From Actinoplanes derwentensis (lineage in GTDB: Bacteria; Actinomycetota; Actinomycetes; Mycobacteriales; Micromonosporaceae), in NCBI RefSeq assembly GCF_900104725.1, contig NZ_LT629758.1:8208001-8272000 (forward strand): DNA of 64,000 nt, read 5' to 3'. The position numbers and the translations under genes were made by a program. The notes below the pieces were generated by a model. It made no database searches, was not told the DNA's origin, and worked only from the letters and a program-made list of their open reading frames with translations. Within the stretch, counting starts at the first letter, position 1, and each line of letters begins with the position of its first letter. This document shows, piece after piece, positions 41,316 through 49,528 of the stretch.

Positions 41316-42407
41316 GTGTCCGGTGAGAAGACCGAGGAACCGACAGCTCAAAAGCTCAAGAAGGCCAAGCAGGAAGGCCAGATCGGCAAGACCCAGGATC
41401 TCGGTGCCTGGGTGGGGATGCTGGCCGCGAGCGTGATGCTGCCGCGCACCCTGGAAGCGGCGATGGACCACGCGATGGAGTTGATGGAGAAGATCCCGGA
41501 CACCATCGTCAACCCGGACCCGGGCAAGTGCCTCGCCGTCTTCCGGGACGCGCTGATGAGCGCGGCCTGGGCGGTGCTGCCGCTGGCCCTGACCATGATG
41601 GCGGTCGGTGTCGTCGCGGCCGGTGCCCAGGGCGGTATCCGGATCGCCACCAAACTCTTCATCCCCAAGTTCAACCGGCTCAACCCGTTCGCCGGCATCA
41701 AGAAGATGTTCGGCATGCAGTCGCTCTGGGAGGGCGTCAAGGCGCTGGTCAAGACGACCGTGCTGGGCACCGTCCTCTACCTGACGATGAAGGACATCGT
41801 CCCGGTGCTGTTGAGCGCCGGGCGGCTGCCGATGGCCACCCTGCTCGCCACCATCAGCGACGCCGCGATCCAGCTCATCCGGGCGGCGGCGGCGGCCGGC
41901 ATCGTGATGGCCGCGGCCGACTACTTCGTGGTGCGGCGGCGCACCAAGAAGCAGCTGCGGATGAGTAAGGAGGAGGTCAAGCAGGAGTACAAGAACACCG
42001 AGGGCGACCCGCACATCAAGGCCCAGATCCGGGCCAAGCAGATGGCGATGGCCCGGAACCGGCAGATGGCCGACGTGCCCACCGCGGACGTGGTGGTGGT
42101 CAACCCGGTGCACATCGCGATCGCCCTGCGGTACGAGCCGGAGAAGGGCGCGCCCCGGGTGGTCGCCAAGGGCAAGGGCCCGCTCGCCCAGAAGATCCGG
42201 GACATCGCCACCGAGAACCGGGTCCCGATGGTCCAGGACATCCCGCTGGCCCGGGCGATGAACAAGGACTGCGAGATCGGCCAGGAGATTCCCGCCGAGT
42301 TCTTCGGCGCGGTGGCCAAGGTACTGGCGTTCGTGATGAGTCTGAAGGCACGTGGTGCGGCGGCCGGTTTGCACCGCAACCCGAATCCGACCCCAGCTAC
42401 GTCATAA
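41316..42407 (+). CDS. flhB: Flagellar export switch protein FlhB
   Basis: 363 residues. N-terminal EKTEEPTAQKLKKAKQEGQI, four membrane helices, then the cytoplasmic autocleavage domain. The usual NPTH cleavage motif reads NPVH here (VVVVNPVHIAIALRYEPEKG), with the essential Asn-Pro kept and Thr replaced by Val. FlhB switches export from hook to filament substrates with FliK. GTG start with GAGGGGG upstream, 24 bases after fliR. Confidence 0.92.
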   Translation: MSGEKTEEPTAQKLKKAKQEGQIGKTQDLGAWVGMLAASVMLPRTLEAAMDHAMELMEKIPDTIVNPDPGKCLAVFRDALMSAAWAVLPLALTMMAVGVVAAGAQGGIRIATKLFIPKFNRLNPFAGIKKMFGMQSLWEGVKALVKTTVLGTVLYLTMKDIVPVLLSAGRLPMATLLATISDAAIQLIRAAAAAGIVMAAADYFVVRRRTKKQLRMSKEEVKQEYKNTEGDPHIKAQIRAKQMAMARNRQMADVPTADVVVVNPVHIAIALRYEPEKGAPRVVAKGKGPLAQKIRDIATENRVPMVQDIPLARAMNKDCEIGQEIPAEFFGAVAKVLAFVMSLKARGAAAGLHRNPNPTPATS

Positions 42408-42467
42408 CCACCGATTCCGGAGATTTCCTCACATCGCGCCGCGGGAGCAGGGAAGATCAGTCCGTGG

Positions 42468-42493
42468 CTCAGCGACGGTGACTCAACGCCGAA
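42468..42493 (+). promoter_or_regulatory. Flagellar-type promoter before flhA (CTCA-N16-GCCGAA)
   Basis: CTCA at 42468-42471, 16 bases, GCCGAA at 42488-42493, a perfect match. The 161-bp gap between flhB and flhA is otherwise unexplained, so flhA and its two followers probably have their own transcript. Confidence 0.82.
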
Positions 42494-42568
42494 CAGAACG
42501 AAGCCAGGAAGGCGTCGGCAGGGCTCGGATGGCCATCGGACTGCCCATGTTCGGAAGGTGCCCTGAAG

Positions 42569-44620
42569 ATGCAGAAGGTGAGCAGGTTCGCCGTACCCGT
42601 CGGGGTCGTCGGCATCATCCTCATGATGGTCGTTCCCCTCCCGACCTTCCTGCTCGACCTCTTCATCGCCGTGAACATCACGGCCGCCCTACTCGTACTG
42701 CTGATCTCCATGTTCGTCCAGAAACCGCTCGACTTCGCCGTTTTCCCGGCGCTTCTCCTGGTCATGACACTCTTCCGGCTGGCGCTCAACATCAGCGCCA
42801 CCCGTCTGGTGCTGCGGGACGGCGACGCCGGCAAGGTGATCCACGCGTTCGGCAGCTTCGTCGTCGGCGGCAACCTGGTGATCGGCCTGGTGATCTTCTC
42901 GATCCTGGTGATCGTCCAGATGATCGTGGTCACCAAGGGTGCCGAGCGGGTCGCCGAGGTCGGCGCCCGATTCACCCTCGACGCGATGCCCGGCAAGCAG
43001 ATGGCGATCGACGCCGACCTCAACGCCGGCCTGATCGACGACACCGAGGCGAAGAAGCGCCGCGCCGAAGTGGCCTCCGAAGCCGACTTCTACGGCGCCA
43101 TGGACGGTGGTTCCAAGTTCGTCAAGGGCGACGCCATCGCGGCCATCATCATCACGGTGATCAACCTGGTCGGTGGTTTCGCGATCGGCATCCTGCAGGC
43201 CGACATGGCCCCGGTCGACGCGATGAACCACTACAGCATGCTGAGCATCGGCGACGGCCTGGTCTCGCAGATCCCGGCGCTGCTGCTGTCGGTCGCCACC
43301 GGTCTGATCGTGACCCGCTCGGCCACCTCCGGCGACATGGGCACGACCGTCACCACCCAGCTCAGCCAGAACAAACTCGCGCTGCGCATCGGCGGCGGCG
43401 CGGCGCTCTCCCTCTGCATCATCCCCGGTCTGCCGAAGATCCCCTTCCTGCTGGTCGGCACGGCGGTCCTGATGATCGCCCACCGGGTGAAGGAACCGGA
43501 GGAGGCCACCGCCGACGCCGGTGGACCCAAAGCCGCCGCGGACGCCCCGGACCTGCCCGCCCCGGACTCGCCGGAACAACTGCTCGGCGAGATGCGGATC
43601 GATCCGCTCGAACTGGCCCTTGCCCCCGACCTGGTCGACCTGGTCGACCCCGGTAGTGGCGACCTCCTCGACCGGGTCCGCGCCCTGCGCCGCAAGATGG
43701 CCATGGAACTCGGCGTGATCATGCCGCCGGTGCGTACCCGCGACGACCTGGACCTGCCGCTCTCCTCATACGCCATCCGGATCTCCGGGGTCGACGCCGG
43801 CACCGGCCAGGCGCCGCCCGGCACCGTCCTGGCCATCGGTGAGGGACTGCACGCGCTCCCCGGCCGGGCCGGGGTCGAACCGGTCTTCGGCCTGGCCGGC
43901 AAGTGGGTCCCCGCCGAGCTGCACTATCAGGCCGAGATCTCCGGCGCGACGGTGGTGGACCGGGCGTCGGTGATCATCACGCACCTCGCCGAGATCGTCC
44001 GCACCAACGCCAGCCGCCTGCTCGGCCGCGAGGACGTCCGGGCGCTCGCCGACATGGTCAAGCGCACCCACCCGGTCGTCGTCGAGGAGCTGACCCCGGC
44101 GCTGCTGAGCCTCGGCCAGATCCAGAAGGTGCTCCAGGCGCTGCTGGACGAGGGTGTGCCGATCCGCGACCTGGTCCGGATCTTCGAGTCGCTCTCGTTG
44201 CGGGCCAAGGTCACGGTCGACCACGACTCACTCGTCGAGGCGGCGCGCGGCGCCCTCGGCCCGGCCATCGCCGCCCAGTACGCGACCGCCGGCCGGCTCA
44301 CCGTGATCACGCTCGACCCGATGCTCGAGCAGAGCCTGCTCGAATCGCTGCGGCCCAGCGACACCGGCGCTTTCATGGCGATCGACGGCATGCGGGCCGA
44401 GGCGATCGTCAGCGAGTCCGGCCGACTCGCCGAGGCCGCGGAGCAGCAGGGACTCAACCCGGTCCTGGCCTGCTCGCCACAGCTGCGGCTGCCACTGATG
44501 CGACTGCTGCGAGCCGGTTCCCGCCGGATCCAGGTGCTGTCGTACAGCGAAATCTCTGGTTCCACCGCACAGATCGAGACGATAGGGGTGGTGAACGGTG
44601 CCTACGCGGGTGCTGCTTGA
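42569..44620 (+). CDS. flhA: Flagellar export protein FlhA
   Basis: 683 residues. The N-terminal half is the multi-helix membrane domain with LDLFIAVNITAALLVLL, the FHIPEP-like core (RFTLDAMPGKQMAIDADLNAG, key MPGKQMAIDADLN) and the IPALLLSVATGLIVTRS helix. The cytoplasmic half includes HLAEIVRTNASRLLGREDVRAL, which docks chaperone-substrate pairs. It forms the ring of the export gate. The FlhF-like gene overlaps its last 23 bases. Confidence 0.94.
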   Translation: MQKVSRFAVPVGVVGIILMMVVPLPTFLLDLFIAVNITAALLVLLISMFVQKPLDFAVFPALLLVMTLFRLALNISATRLVLRDGDAGKVIHAFGSFVVGGNLVIGLVIFSILVIVQMIVVTKGAERVAEVGARFTLDAMPGKQMAIDADLNAGLIDDTEAKKRRAEVASEADFYGAMDGGSKFVKGDAIAAIIITVINLVGGFAIGILQADMAPVDAMNHYSMLSIGDGLVSQIPALLLSVATGLIVTRSATSGDMGTTVTTQLSQNKLALRIGGGAALSLCIIPGLPKIPFLLVGTAVLMIAHRVKEPEEATADAGGPKAAADAPDLPAPDSPEQLLGEMRIDPLELALAPDLVDLVDPGSGDLLDRVRALRRKMAMELGVIMPPVRTRDDLDLPLSSYAIRISGVDAGTGQAPPGTVLAIGEGLHALPGRAGVEPVFGLAGKWVPAELHYQAEISGATVVDRASVIITHLAEIVRTNASRLLGREDVRALADMVKRTHPVVVEELTPALLSLGQIQKVLQALLDEGVPIRDLVRIFESLSLRAKVTVDHDSLVEAARGALGPAIAAQYATAGRLTVITLDPMLEQSLLESLRPSDTGAFMAIDGMRAEAIVSESGRLAEAAEQQGLNPVLACSPQLRLPLMRLLRAGSRRIQVLSYSEISGSTAQIETIGVVNGAYAGAA

Positions 44621-46121
44621 GGGACCGGCCATCGAGCCGCTGCTGGCTCAGGTCCGCGATGAGTACGGCTCCAGCGTCCGGATCATCTCCGCCGACAAGG
44701 TACGAAGTGGTGGCATCGGGGGCTTCTTCGCGAAGCAGCACTTCGAGCTTTCCGTCGAGGTACCGGATTCAACCGAGGACAGTGATGACATGGCCCAACA
44801 GACCGTTGCCGGTAACGGCGCACAGAACTTCGAGAGTCTGCTCGAGCAGGCGGAATCCCGGGACCGGGTGACCACCGAACGCGGGCCCACCACCGCCGAG
44901 CTACGGTCCCGGCAGGACGGCCGCAACGCCGCACTCGGTGACACCGGGGCCGCGTTCGCCGAGCTGATGGCCGGTCTGGACGTCGCCGGTCACCTCGGCG
45001 AGGGCCGCCCGCCGGCCCGCCACCGCCCGCCCGAGGAGAAGGAGGACACCCCGACGGTGCGCCCGTTCCGCCCGGCGGCGGCCGGTGGTTCCGCGGTCAA
45101 CTCCGGTCAGCAGCGGCCGTTGCCCGCCGCGTTGCCGACGGTGCCGGCCTTCCCGGAGCGCCCGGCGGCCCGGGAACGGGAACGGGAGGCCCTGGAGACC
45201 CGCGAGCCTCGCGAGACCATGACGCCGATCCGTGCGGCGACCGCGTCGCGGGCGGTCACCCCGGCTACCCCGGTCACCCCGTTTCGCACCGCGGAGCCCG
45301 CCGCCGCTCCCATCCGGCCGGGCCGGTCGGCTGCCGAGGTGTACGACGCGGTTCCGGTCTCCCCGGCGCCCGCCGCCGCTCCGGCCCCGGCCCCGGCCGT
45401 CTCGACGAGCCGCGCCGGCGAGCTGGACTCGGTGCAGCGCAACCTGATCACGGTCGGGATGCCGGAGTCGATGGCCCGCAAGATCACCGGTGGGGACACG
45501 TACGCCGGGGTGCTCAGCGTGCTCGCCGCCCGCCCGGCCGCACCCGGCATCCCGGACGGCCCCGGCGAGATCCTGGTGGTAGCCGGTGAGGTGCACACCG
45601 CCGTGTCCATCGGCAAGCACATCCTGGAACAGCTGCACGTGGACCAGACCCACCTGCTCCTGGCCGGGCCGTCCACCGCCGGAACCGGGCTGCACTCGTC
45701 CCGGCTCATCTCCAGCCGCGGCTCGGCCGAGTCCCGGGCGGAGAAGCTGCAGAGCTCCGACCACCCGTGGGTGGTGGTGATCGACGCGCCGGTCGGCGGC
45801 ACCGATCCGTTCTGGGTCAACGACATGTGCGACGCGCTCGGCGCCACCGCGCTCTGGGCCGTCGTCGACGCCACCCGCAAGACCGCCGACACCGCCCGCC
45901 ACCTGCGCAACCTCGGCGACGTCGAGGCGCTCGTGGTGCACAGCGTGGAACTCACCGCCGACCCGGCCTCGGTACTCGGCCTGGACGTGCCGATCTTCTC
46001 GCTGGACGGCAAACCGGCCACCCCGCACGCCTGGGCGGCGATGCTCTGCGCGCGGATCGCGGCCGAGGTGATGCCGCTGGCGGTCATGCCTCGCCGGGTG
46101 ACCCGCTCCGGCCGTCGCTGA
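44598..46121 (+). CDS. FlhF-like protein with a degenerate GTPase domain
   Basis: 507 residues. The first 57 match the FlhF N-terminus (LAQVRDEYGSSVRIISADKV, then GGIGGFFAKQHFELSVEV). A long Pro/Ala/Arg-rich linker (about 60-275) follows. The C-terminal region has the SRP-GTPase layout, but every nucleotide motif is lost: the P-loop position reads ILVVAGEVHTAVSIGKHI without GxxGxGKT, the DTAGR position reads VVIDAPVGGTDPF, and the TKLD position reads VVHSVELT. It follows flhA, where flhF lies in Bacillus, and overlaps it. No flhG was seen. Family assignment is by order and pattern; the loss of GTP binding is read directly. Confidence 0.65.
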   Translation: MPTRVLLEGPAIEPLLAQVRDEYGSSVRIISADKVRSGGIGGFFAKQHFELSVEVPDSTEDSDDMAQQTVAGNGAQNFESLLEQAESRDRVTTERGPTTAELRSRQDGRNAALGDTGAAFAELMAGLDVAGHLGEGRPPARHRPPEEKEDTPTVRPFRPAAAGGSAVNSGQQRPLPAALPTVPAFPERPAAREREREALETREPRETMTPIRAATASRAVTPATPVTPFRTAEPAAAPIRPGRSAAEVYDAVPVSPAPAAAPAPAPAVSTSRAGELDSVQRNLITVGMPESMARKITGGDTYAGVLSVLAARPAAPGIPDGPGEILVVAGEVHTAVSIGKHILEQLHVDQTHLLLAGPSTAGTGLHSSRLISSRGSAESRAEKLQSSDHPWVVVIDAPVGGTDPFWVNDMCDALGATALWAVVDATRKTADTARHLRNLGDVEALVVHSVELTADPASVLGLDVPIFSLDGKPATPHAWAAMLCARIAAEVMPLAVMPRRVTRSGRR

Positions 46122-46136
46122 CCACGGTGCCAGCTG

Positions 46137-46370
46137 ATGATCAAGCCGTCGGTTCTGCTGTTCGCGCTGCTGATCAGCGCGCCGGCCTGGTACCGCCTGC
46201 TCCTGGACGAGGTCGACCTGGTCCAGGTGCTGATCCGGTTCCTGATCGCCGTGCCGATCGCCGCGGTGCTACTGGGCGGGGTCCGGTTCATCCTCGCCGG
46301 ATATCGCAAGGCCGATGAGGAACCGGGATCCGCGGTGACGCCCGAGCCCTACGAGGGCAAGACACCCTGA
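46137..46370 (+). CDS. Small two-helix membrane protein of unknown function
   Basis: 77 residues. Two hydrophobic segments (SVLLFALLISAPAWYRLLL and VLIRFLIAVPIAAVLLGGVRFIL) and a charged tail (YRKADEEPGSAVTPEPYEGKTP). The size and two-helix layout recall FliQ, but the conserved FliQ core (TQIxExTLxFxPK type) is absent and the helices do not match. It begins 15 bases after the FlhF-like stop, so it is probably in the flhA transcript. A 43-bp palindrome follows. Confidence 0.6.
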   Translation: MIKPSVLLFALLISAPAWYRLLLDEVDLVQVLIRFLIAVPIAAVLLGGVRFILAGYRKADEEPGSAVTPEPYEGKTP

Positions 46371-46392
46371 ACGTCCGTGTGATCCAGAAACT

Positions 46393-46435
46393 GCGTGGTG
46401 AGTCGGGGTTCGAATCGAATCCCGACTCACCACGC
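46393..46435. repeat. 43-bp intergenic palindrome, copy D
   Basis: Two 21-bp arms around a single A: left GCGTGGTGAGTCGGGG then TTCGA; right TCGAATCCCGACTC then ACCACGC, with one G-T wobble. It lies between two convergent genes, 22 bases after one stop and 7 before the other. Confidence 0.85.
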
Positions 46436-46442
46436 TGCTGTT

Positions 46443-48506
46443 TCAGGCCTCGACGTCGACCCGGCCGGTGGACGGGTCGATCCGCCGGGTGGTGACCGGA
46501 GCCGGTTCGGGACCGATGTCCGGGCCCTCCCCGCCGCCGCGACCGCCCCGGCGGCCCAGTGCGTCGGCGAACTGCTGCCGGGTCTGCTCCTGCTGGGCGT
46601 TGCCCTGCCGCAGGTCGAGTGTGCAGTTGCCGAAACCGGAGTCCTCCAGCTCGCGGCGCAGCTCGTCGAGAGCCGAGCGCAGCGCGTCGGTGCCGGCCTC
46701 GGTACCGCCGGTGAGCTGCACCGTGATGTCGCCGTTGCGGATCTCCGCCACCACCTGCACCGGGCCCAGGTCGGCCGGATGCAGGTTCACGGTCAGCCGG
46801 TGCACCCCGTCGGCGTCCAGCTTGAGCGGGATGAGCCGGGTGGCGAGCTGATGGGCGGTGGGAGCCGGGGTGGACGGCGCCGCCGGCGGGGTGGCCTGGA
46901 CGTCGGCGACCGTCGCGGTGGGCGCGGTGGCTTGCGGACCGGTCACTCCGGGCAGGCCGGCGGCCGGTGCGGCTGTCGTAGCGCCGGCCTCGGTGGGCCC
47001 GGCGTCCTGGGGGAGGCCGGTGGGGAACGCGCCGTCCCGCGTACCGGCCGGGGTGTCGCCGCTCTGGCCGCTGCTCGATCTGGCCTGGTCACCCTGCCCG
47101 CCCGCACCGGTTGAACCCGCCTCCGGCCCGCTGCCCGGCGCCACGTCACCCGCCGGTGCCGCCTCCGCGGTGGGTTCGGCGGCCGGAGCGGTCTGCTCCC
47201 GGGCCGCTGGTTCGGTGGTCTCCGCGGTGCTGCGCAGACTCTCCGGGCGGACTGTGGCGGCGGCCTCCTGCGCGGCGGACAGAGCCGGGGCCGGCGCGGT
47301 GTCCGAGGTGCCGGTGGGAGCCGTGGCCGGTGACGCGCCGGCGGCGGAACCCGGCGCGGTGGCCGGACCGGGAGCCGAGGCGGTCGCGGTGCCGCCGAGG
47401 GTCTGGCCGGTGGGTTCGGCGCCGGGTGCGGGGCCGGCCGGGGCCGGCGTGGTGCCGGACCGGTCCGCCGGAGCCGGACCAGCGGCCGGAGCCTGGCCGG
47501 TGGCGGCCTGGCTCGCGGCGGCCTGGCCGGTGACGGTGGTGACGGCGGTGGTGGCCGGTGCGGTCGCCTGGTCGGTGGTCGTCGGCGCCACGTCAGCCGC
47601 TGCCTGCGGTTCCGCCGTCGCGGCAACCGGGGCCGAACCGGTCTCCTGGACCGCGGTCGTCTCGCTGGTCTCGACGGGTACCGGGGCGACCGGCAGAGCG
47701 GCAGTCATCGCGGTGACGGTGGCGGTGTTCTCCGGCTTCGGTTCGGTCTCCACACCATCCTCGGCGACCTGTTGGCCCTCAGCGGTGGCCTTCGTGTCGT
47801 CCTTGGCGGCGGCGCTGTACCGGGCCTCGTCGGTGCGCGGGCCGGTGTGGGTGGGACCGGCCTGCTTCGTGTCACGTCCGGCGTCCGGCCGTCGATCAGC
47901 AGCGCGTTGCTCGCCGGTCCGTTCGGTCGCGGTCCGTGCGGCGGCCCGGTCGGTTCCGGCCCGGTCGGTTCCGGTTCGGGAGGGCTCAGATCGGGAGGAG
48001 TCGGGCCGTGAAGCATCAGGCCGGGAGATGGCGGCCCGTGCGCCGGCGGCCCGCGAGAGAGCAGCCCGATCAGCACCAGCCCGTTCATTCCTGGCGCGTG
48101 AGGCATCGGCCCGAGAAGCATCAGCGCGGGAGGCATCGGCCCGTGCGGTATCAGCGCGGGAGGCATCGACCCGTGAGACCGCGGCCCGGGCGACAGCGGC
48201 CCGGGAAAGCGCGGCCCGGGAAAGCGCGGCACGCGACAGCGCCGCCCGAGAGTCAGCGGCCCGCTCGGCGGCGGCGTCCCGCGCGGCGGACTCCGCCCCG
48301 TGCGCGGCGGCCCGACCAGCTGCTGACCGATCGCCCGGCTCCCGTCCGGAGCCCGGCGAAGAAGCTTTCGGGGAGGACTTGTCGGAGCCGATCTCGGCCG
48401 AGAGCGCCGAACCGAAGTCCGCCGACCCGTCCTCACGCCGCCCACCCGGTTTGCGGGCCGGTTCGGCACCCGGCCGGCGGTCGGGACCCGTCACTGAACT
48501 CGACAT
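46443..48506 (-). CDS. fliK: Flagellar hook-length control protein FliK
   Basis: 687 residues. The C-terminal Flg_hook domain (about 565-640) is recognisable: LKLDADGVHRLTVNLHPADLGPVQVVAEI (key LHPADLGPVQV) and LRSALDELRRELEDSGFGNCTLDL. The remainder is a very long Ala/Pro/Thr-rich arm. Within it, residues 82-187 carry Arg at every fifth position. FliK is secreted, measures the hook and switches FlhB. ATG at 48506 has AGGAG upstream; a longer open frame to 49583 overlaps another gene and is rejected. Nearest upstream gene is the P60/SLT protein. Confidence 0.85.
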   Translation of the reverse strand: MSSSVTGPDRRPGAEPARKPGGRREDGSADFGSALSAEIGSDKSSPKASSPGSGREPGDRSAAGRAAAHGAESAARDAAAERAADSRAALSRAALSRAALSRAAVARAAVSRVDASRADTARADASRADASRADASRARNERAGADRAALSRAAGARAAISRPDASRPDSSRSEPSRTGTDRAGTDRAAARTATERTGEQRAADRRPDAGRDTKQAGPTHTGPRTDEARYSAAAKDDTKATAEGQQVAEDGVETEPKPENTATVTAMTAALPVAPVPVETSETTAVQETGSAPVAATAEPQAAADVAPTTTDQATAPATTAVTTVTGQAAASQAATGQAPAAGPAPADRSGTTPAPAGPAPGAEPTGQTLGGTATASAPGPATAPGSAAGASPATAPTGTSDTAPAPALSAAQEAAATVRPESLRSTAETTEPAAREQTAPAAEPTAEAAPAGDVAPGSGPEAGSTGAGGQGDQARSSSGQSGDTPAGTRDGAFPTGLPQDAGPTEAGATTAAPAAGLPGVTGPQATAPTATVADVQATPPAAPSTPAPTAHQLATRLIPLKLDADGVHRLTVNLHPADLGPVQVVAEIRNGDITVQLTGGTEAGTDALRSALDELRRELEDSGFGNCTLDLRQGNAQQEQTRQQFADALGRRGGRGGGEGPDIGPEPAPVTTRRIDPSTGRVDVEA
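47946..48263. repeat. fliK: Pentapeptide-period repeat inside fliK
   Basis: In the protein, Arg occurs at residues 82, 87, 92 and every fifth residue up to 187 (22 in a row), mostly as AALSR, ADASR and later TDRAG units. In the DNA this shows as a 15-bp period with units such as CGGGAGGCATCGGCC on the plus strand. Confidence 0.85.
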
Positions 48507-48538
48507 GCGGTCTCCTCTGCAACTGGAGTCAGAAAGGT

Positions 48539-49528
48539 TCAGCCGCCGAGCGCGGCCAGGGCCTTCTGCACCTTCGGGACGTAGGCCTGGGTCTCGGCGC
48601 TGGGCGGGATGCCGTTGTGCCGGTGTACCGCGCCACCGCCGGCGTTGTAGGCGGCCAGGGCGAGCGGCACCGTCTTGAACTCGCGCAAGTGCGAGGCGAG
48701 CAGTTTGGCCGCGCCGTTGATCGCCTGCGACGGGTCGAAGGCGTCGTCCACGCCGAGGCCCCGGGCGGTGGCCGGCATCAGCTGCATCAGGCCTTGTGCG
48801 CCGACTTTGCTGACGGCTCGCGGGTCGTAGCCGGATTCGACCTTGGCGACCGCGGCGAGCAGTTTGGGGGAGACCCCGTGTCTGGCGCCGGCTTGTTCGA
48901 ACAGGTCGGCGTAGGGCACACCGGTCAGTCCGGACGTGGAGACGGCGCGCAGTCCGGCCGGGCGCAGTGCCGACATGTCCTGGACGGCGGCGGCCGGAAC
49001 GGTGTCGATCACCCGTCGAATGGCGCTGGGTTTCTCGTACACACTCTGGATCTTGACTTGGTCGCCGGGTTTGGGGGCCGCGATCATCTTGTTGTCGCCC
49101 AGATAGATCGCCACATGGTCGACCGGCGAGTTGAAGGCGAGGATGTCGCCGGGTTTCGCGTCGTCGAGACTGGCGACCGGGCGGCCGGTTTTGGCCTGTT
49201 GCCAGGAGTTGCGGGGCAGGTCGATGCCGAGATCCTTGTAGGCGCGCTGGACCAGGCCGGAGCAGTCGAGTCCTCTGCCGGGGTCGGTGCCGCCGAAGAC
49301 GTACGGCGTACCCAGGTATTTCTTGGCCGCCGCGACGACGTCTCCGCCGCTGGTCCCGGCGGCGCCCGCGGTGCCGGTACCCGGTCCGGCGACGCTGGCC
49401 AGTGCGGAGGCGAACGTGGTACCCGAGGTACCACCGGCCGCCGATGTCGAGGCCGGGGCCGGATTGAGCCCGAGCCTCTCCTGCAGTTCGGAGATGCGGG
49501 ACATGACTCCGGTGACGCCCATGCTCAT
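48539..49528 (-). CDS. Bifunctional NlpC/P60 peptidase and lytic transglycosylase, flagellar
   Basis: 329 residues. After a linker of about 60 residues comes an NlpC/P60 domain (VVAAAKKYLGTPYVFGG, catalytic Cys in DCSGLVQRAY, His in VDHVAIYLGD), then a goose-lysozyme-like SLT domain (catalytic Glu in VAKVESGYDPRAV, then GAQGLMQLMPATARGLG, and AAYNAGGGAV). Joining two wall-cutting activities in one gene between fliJ and fliK suggests it opens peptidoglycan for the rod and hook, the role FlgJ has in proteobacteria. No signal peptide is seen, so export may go through the flagellar gate. The start overlaps fliJ (ATGA). Confidence 0.88.
   Translation of the reverse strand: MSMGVTGVMSRISELQERLGLNPAPASTSAAGGTSGTTFASALASVAGPGTGTAGAAGTSGGDVVAAAKKYLGTPYVFGGTDPGRGLDCSGLVQRAYKDLGIDLPRNSWQQAKTGRPVASLDDAKPGDILAFNSPVDHVAIYLGDNKMIAAPKPGDQVKIQSVYEKPSAIRRVIDTVPAAAVQDMSALRPAGLRAVSTSGLTGVPYADLFEQAGARHGVSPKLLAAVAKVESGYDPRAVSKVGAQGLMQLMPATARGLGVDDAFDPSQAINGAAKLLASHLREFKTVPLALAAYNAGGGAVHRHNGIPPSAETQAYVPKVQKALAALGG

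Noticed and set aside
46137..46370. The small two-helix protein as the missing FliQ
   Set aside because: Size and helix number fit, but the conserved FliQ glutamine/glutamate core between the helices is absent and it lies outside the fliPQR block.
46858..48678. A 606-residue rightward frame opposite fliK
   Set aside because: It is an antisense shadow of the Ala/Pro/Arg-rich fliK repeats, has no ribosome site or domain, and follows high-GC codon bias.
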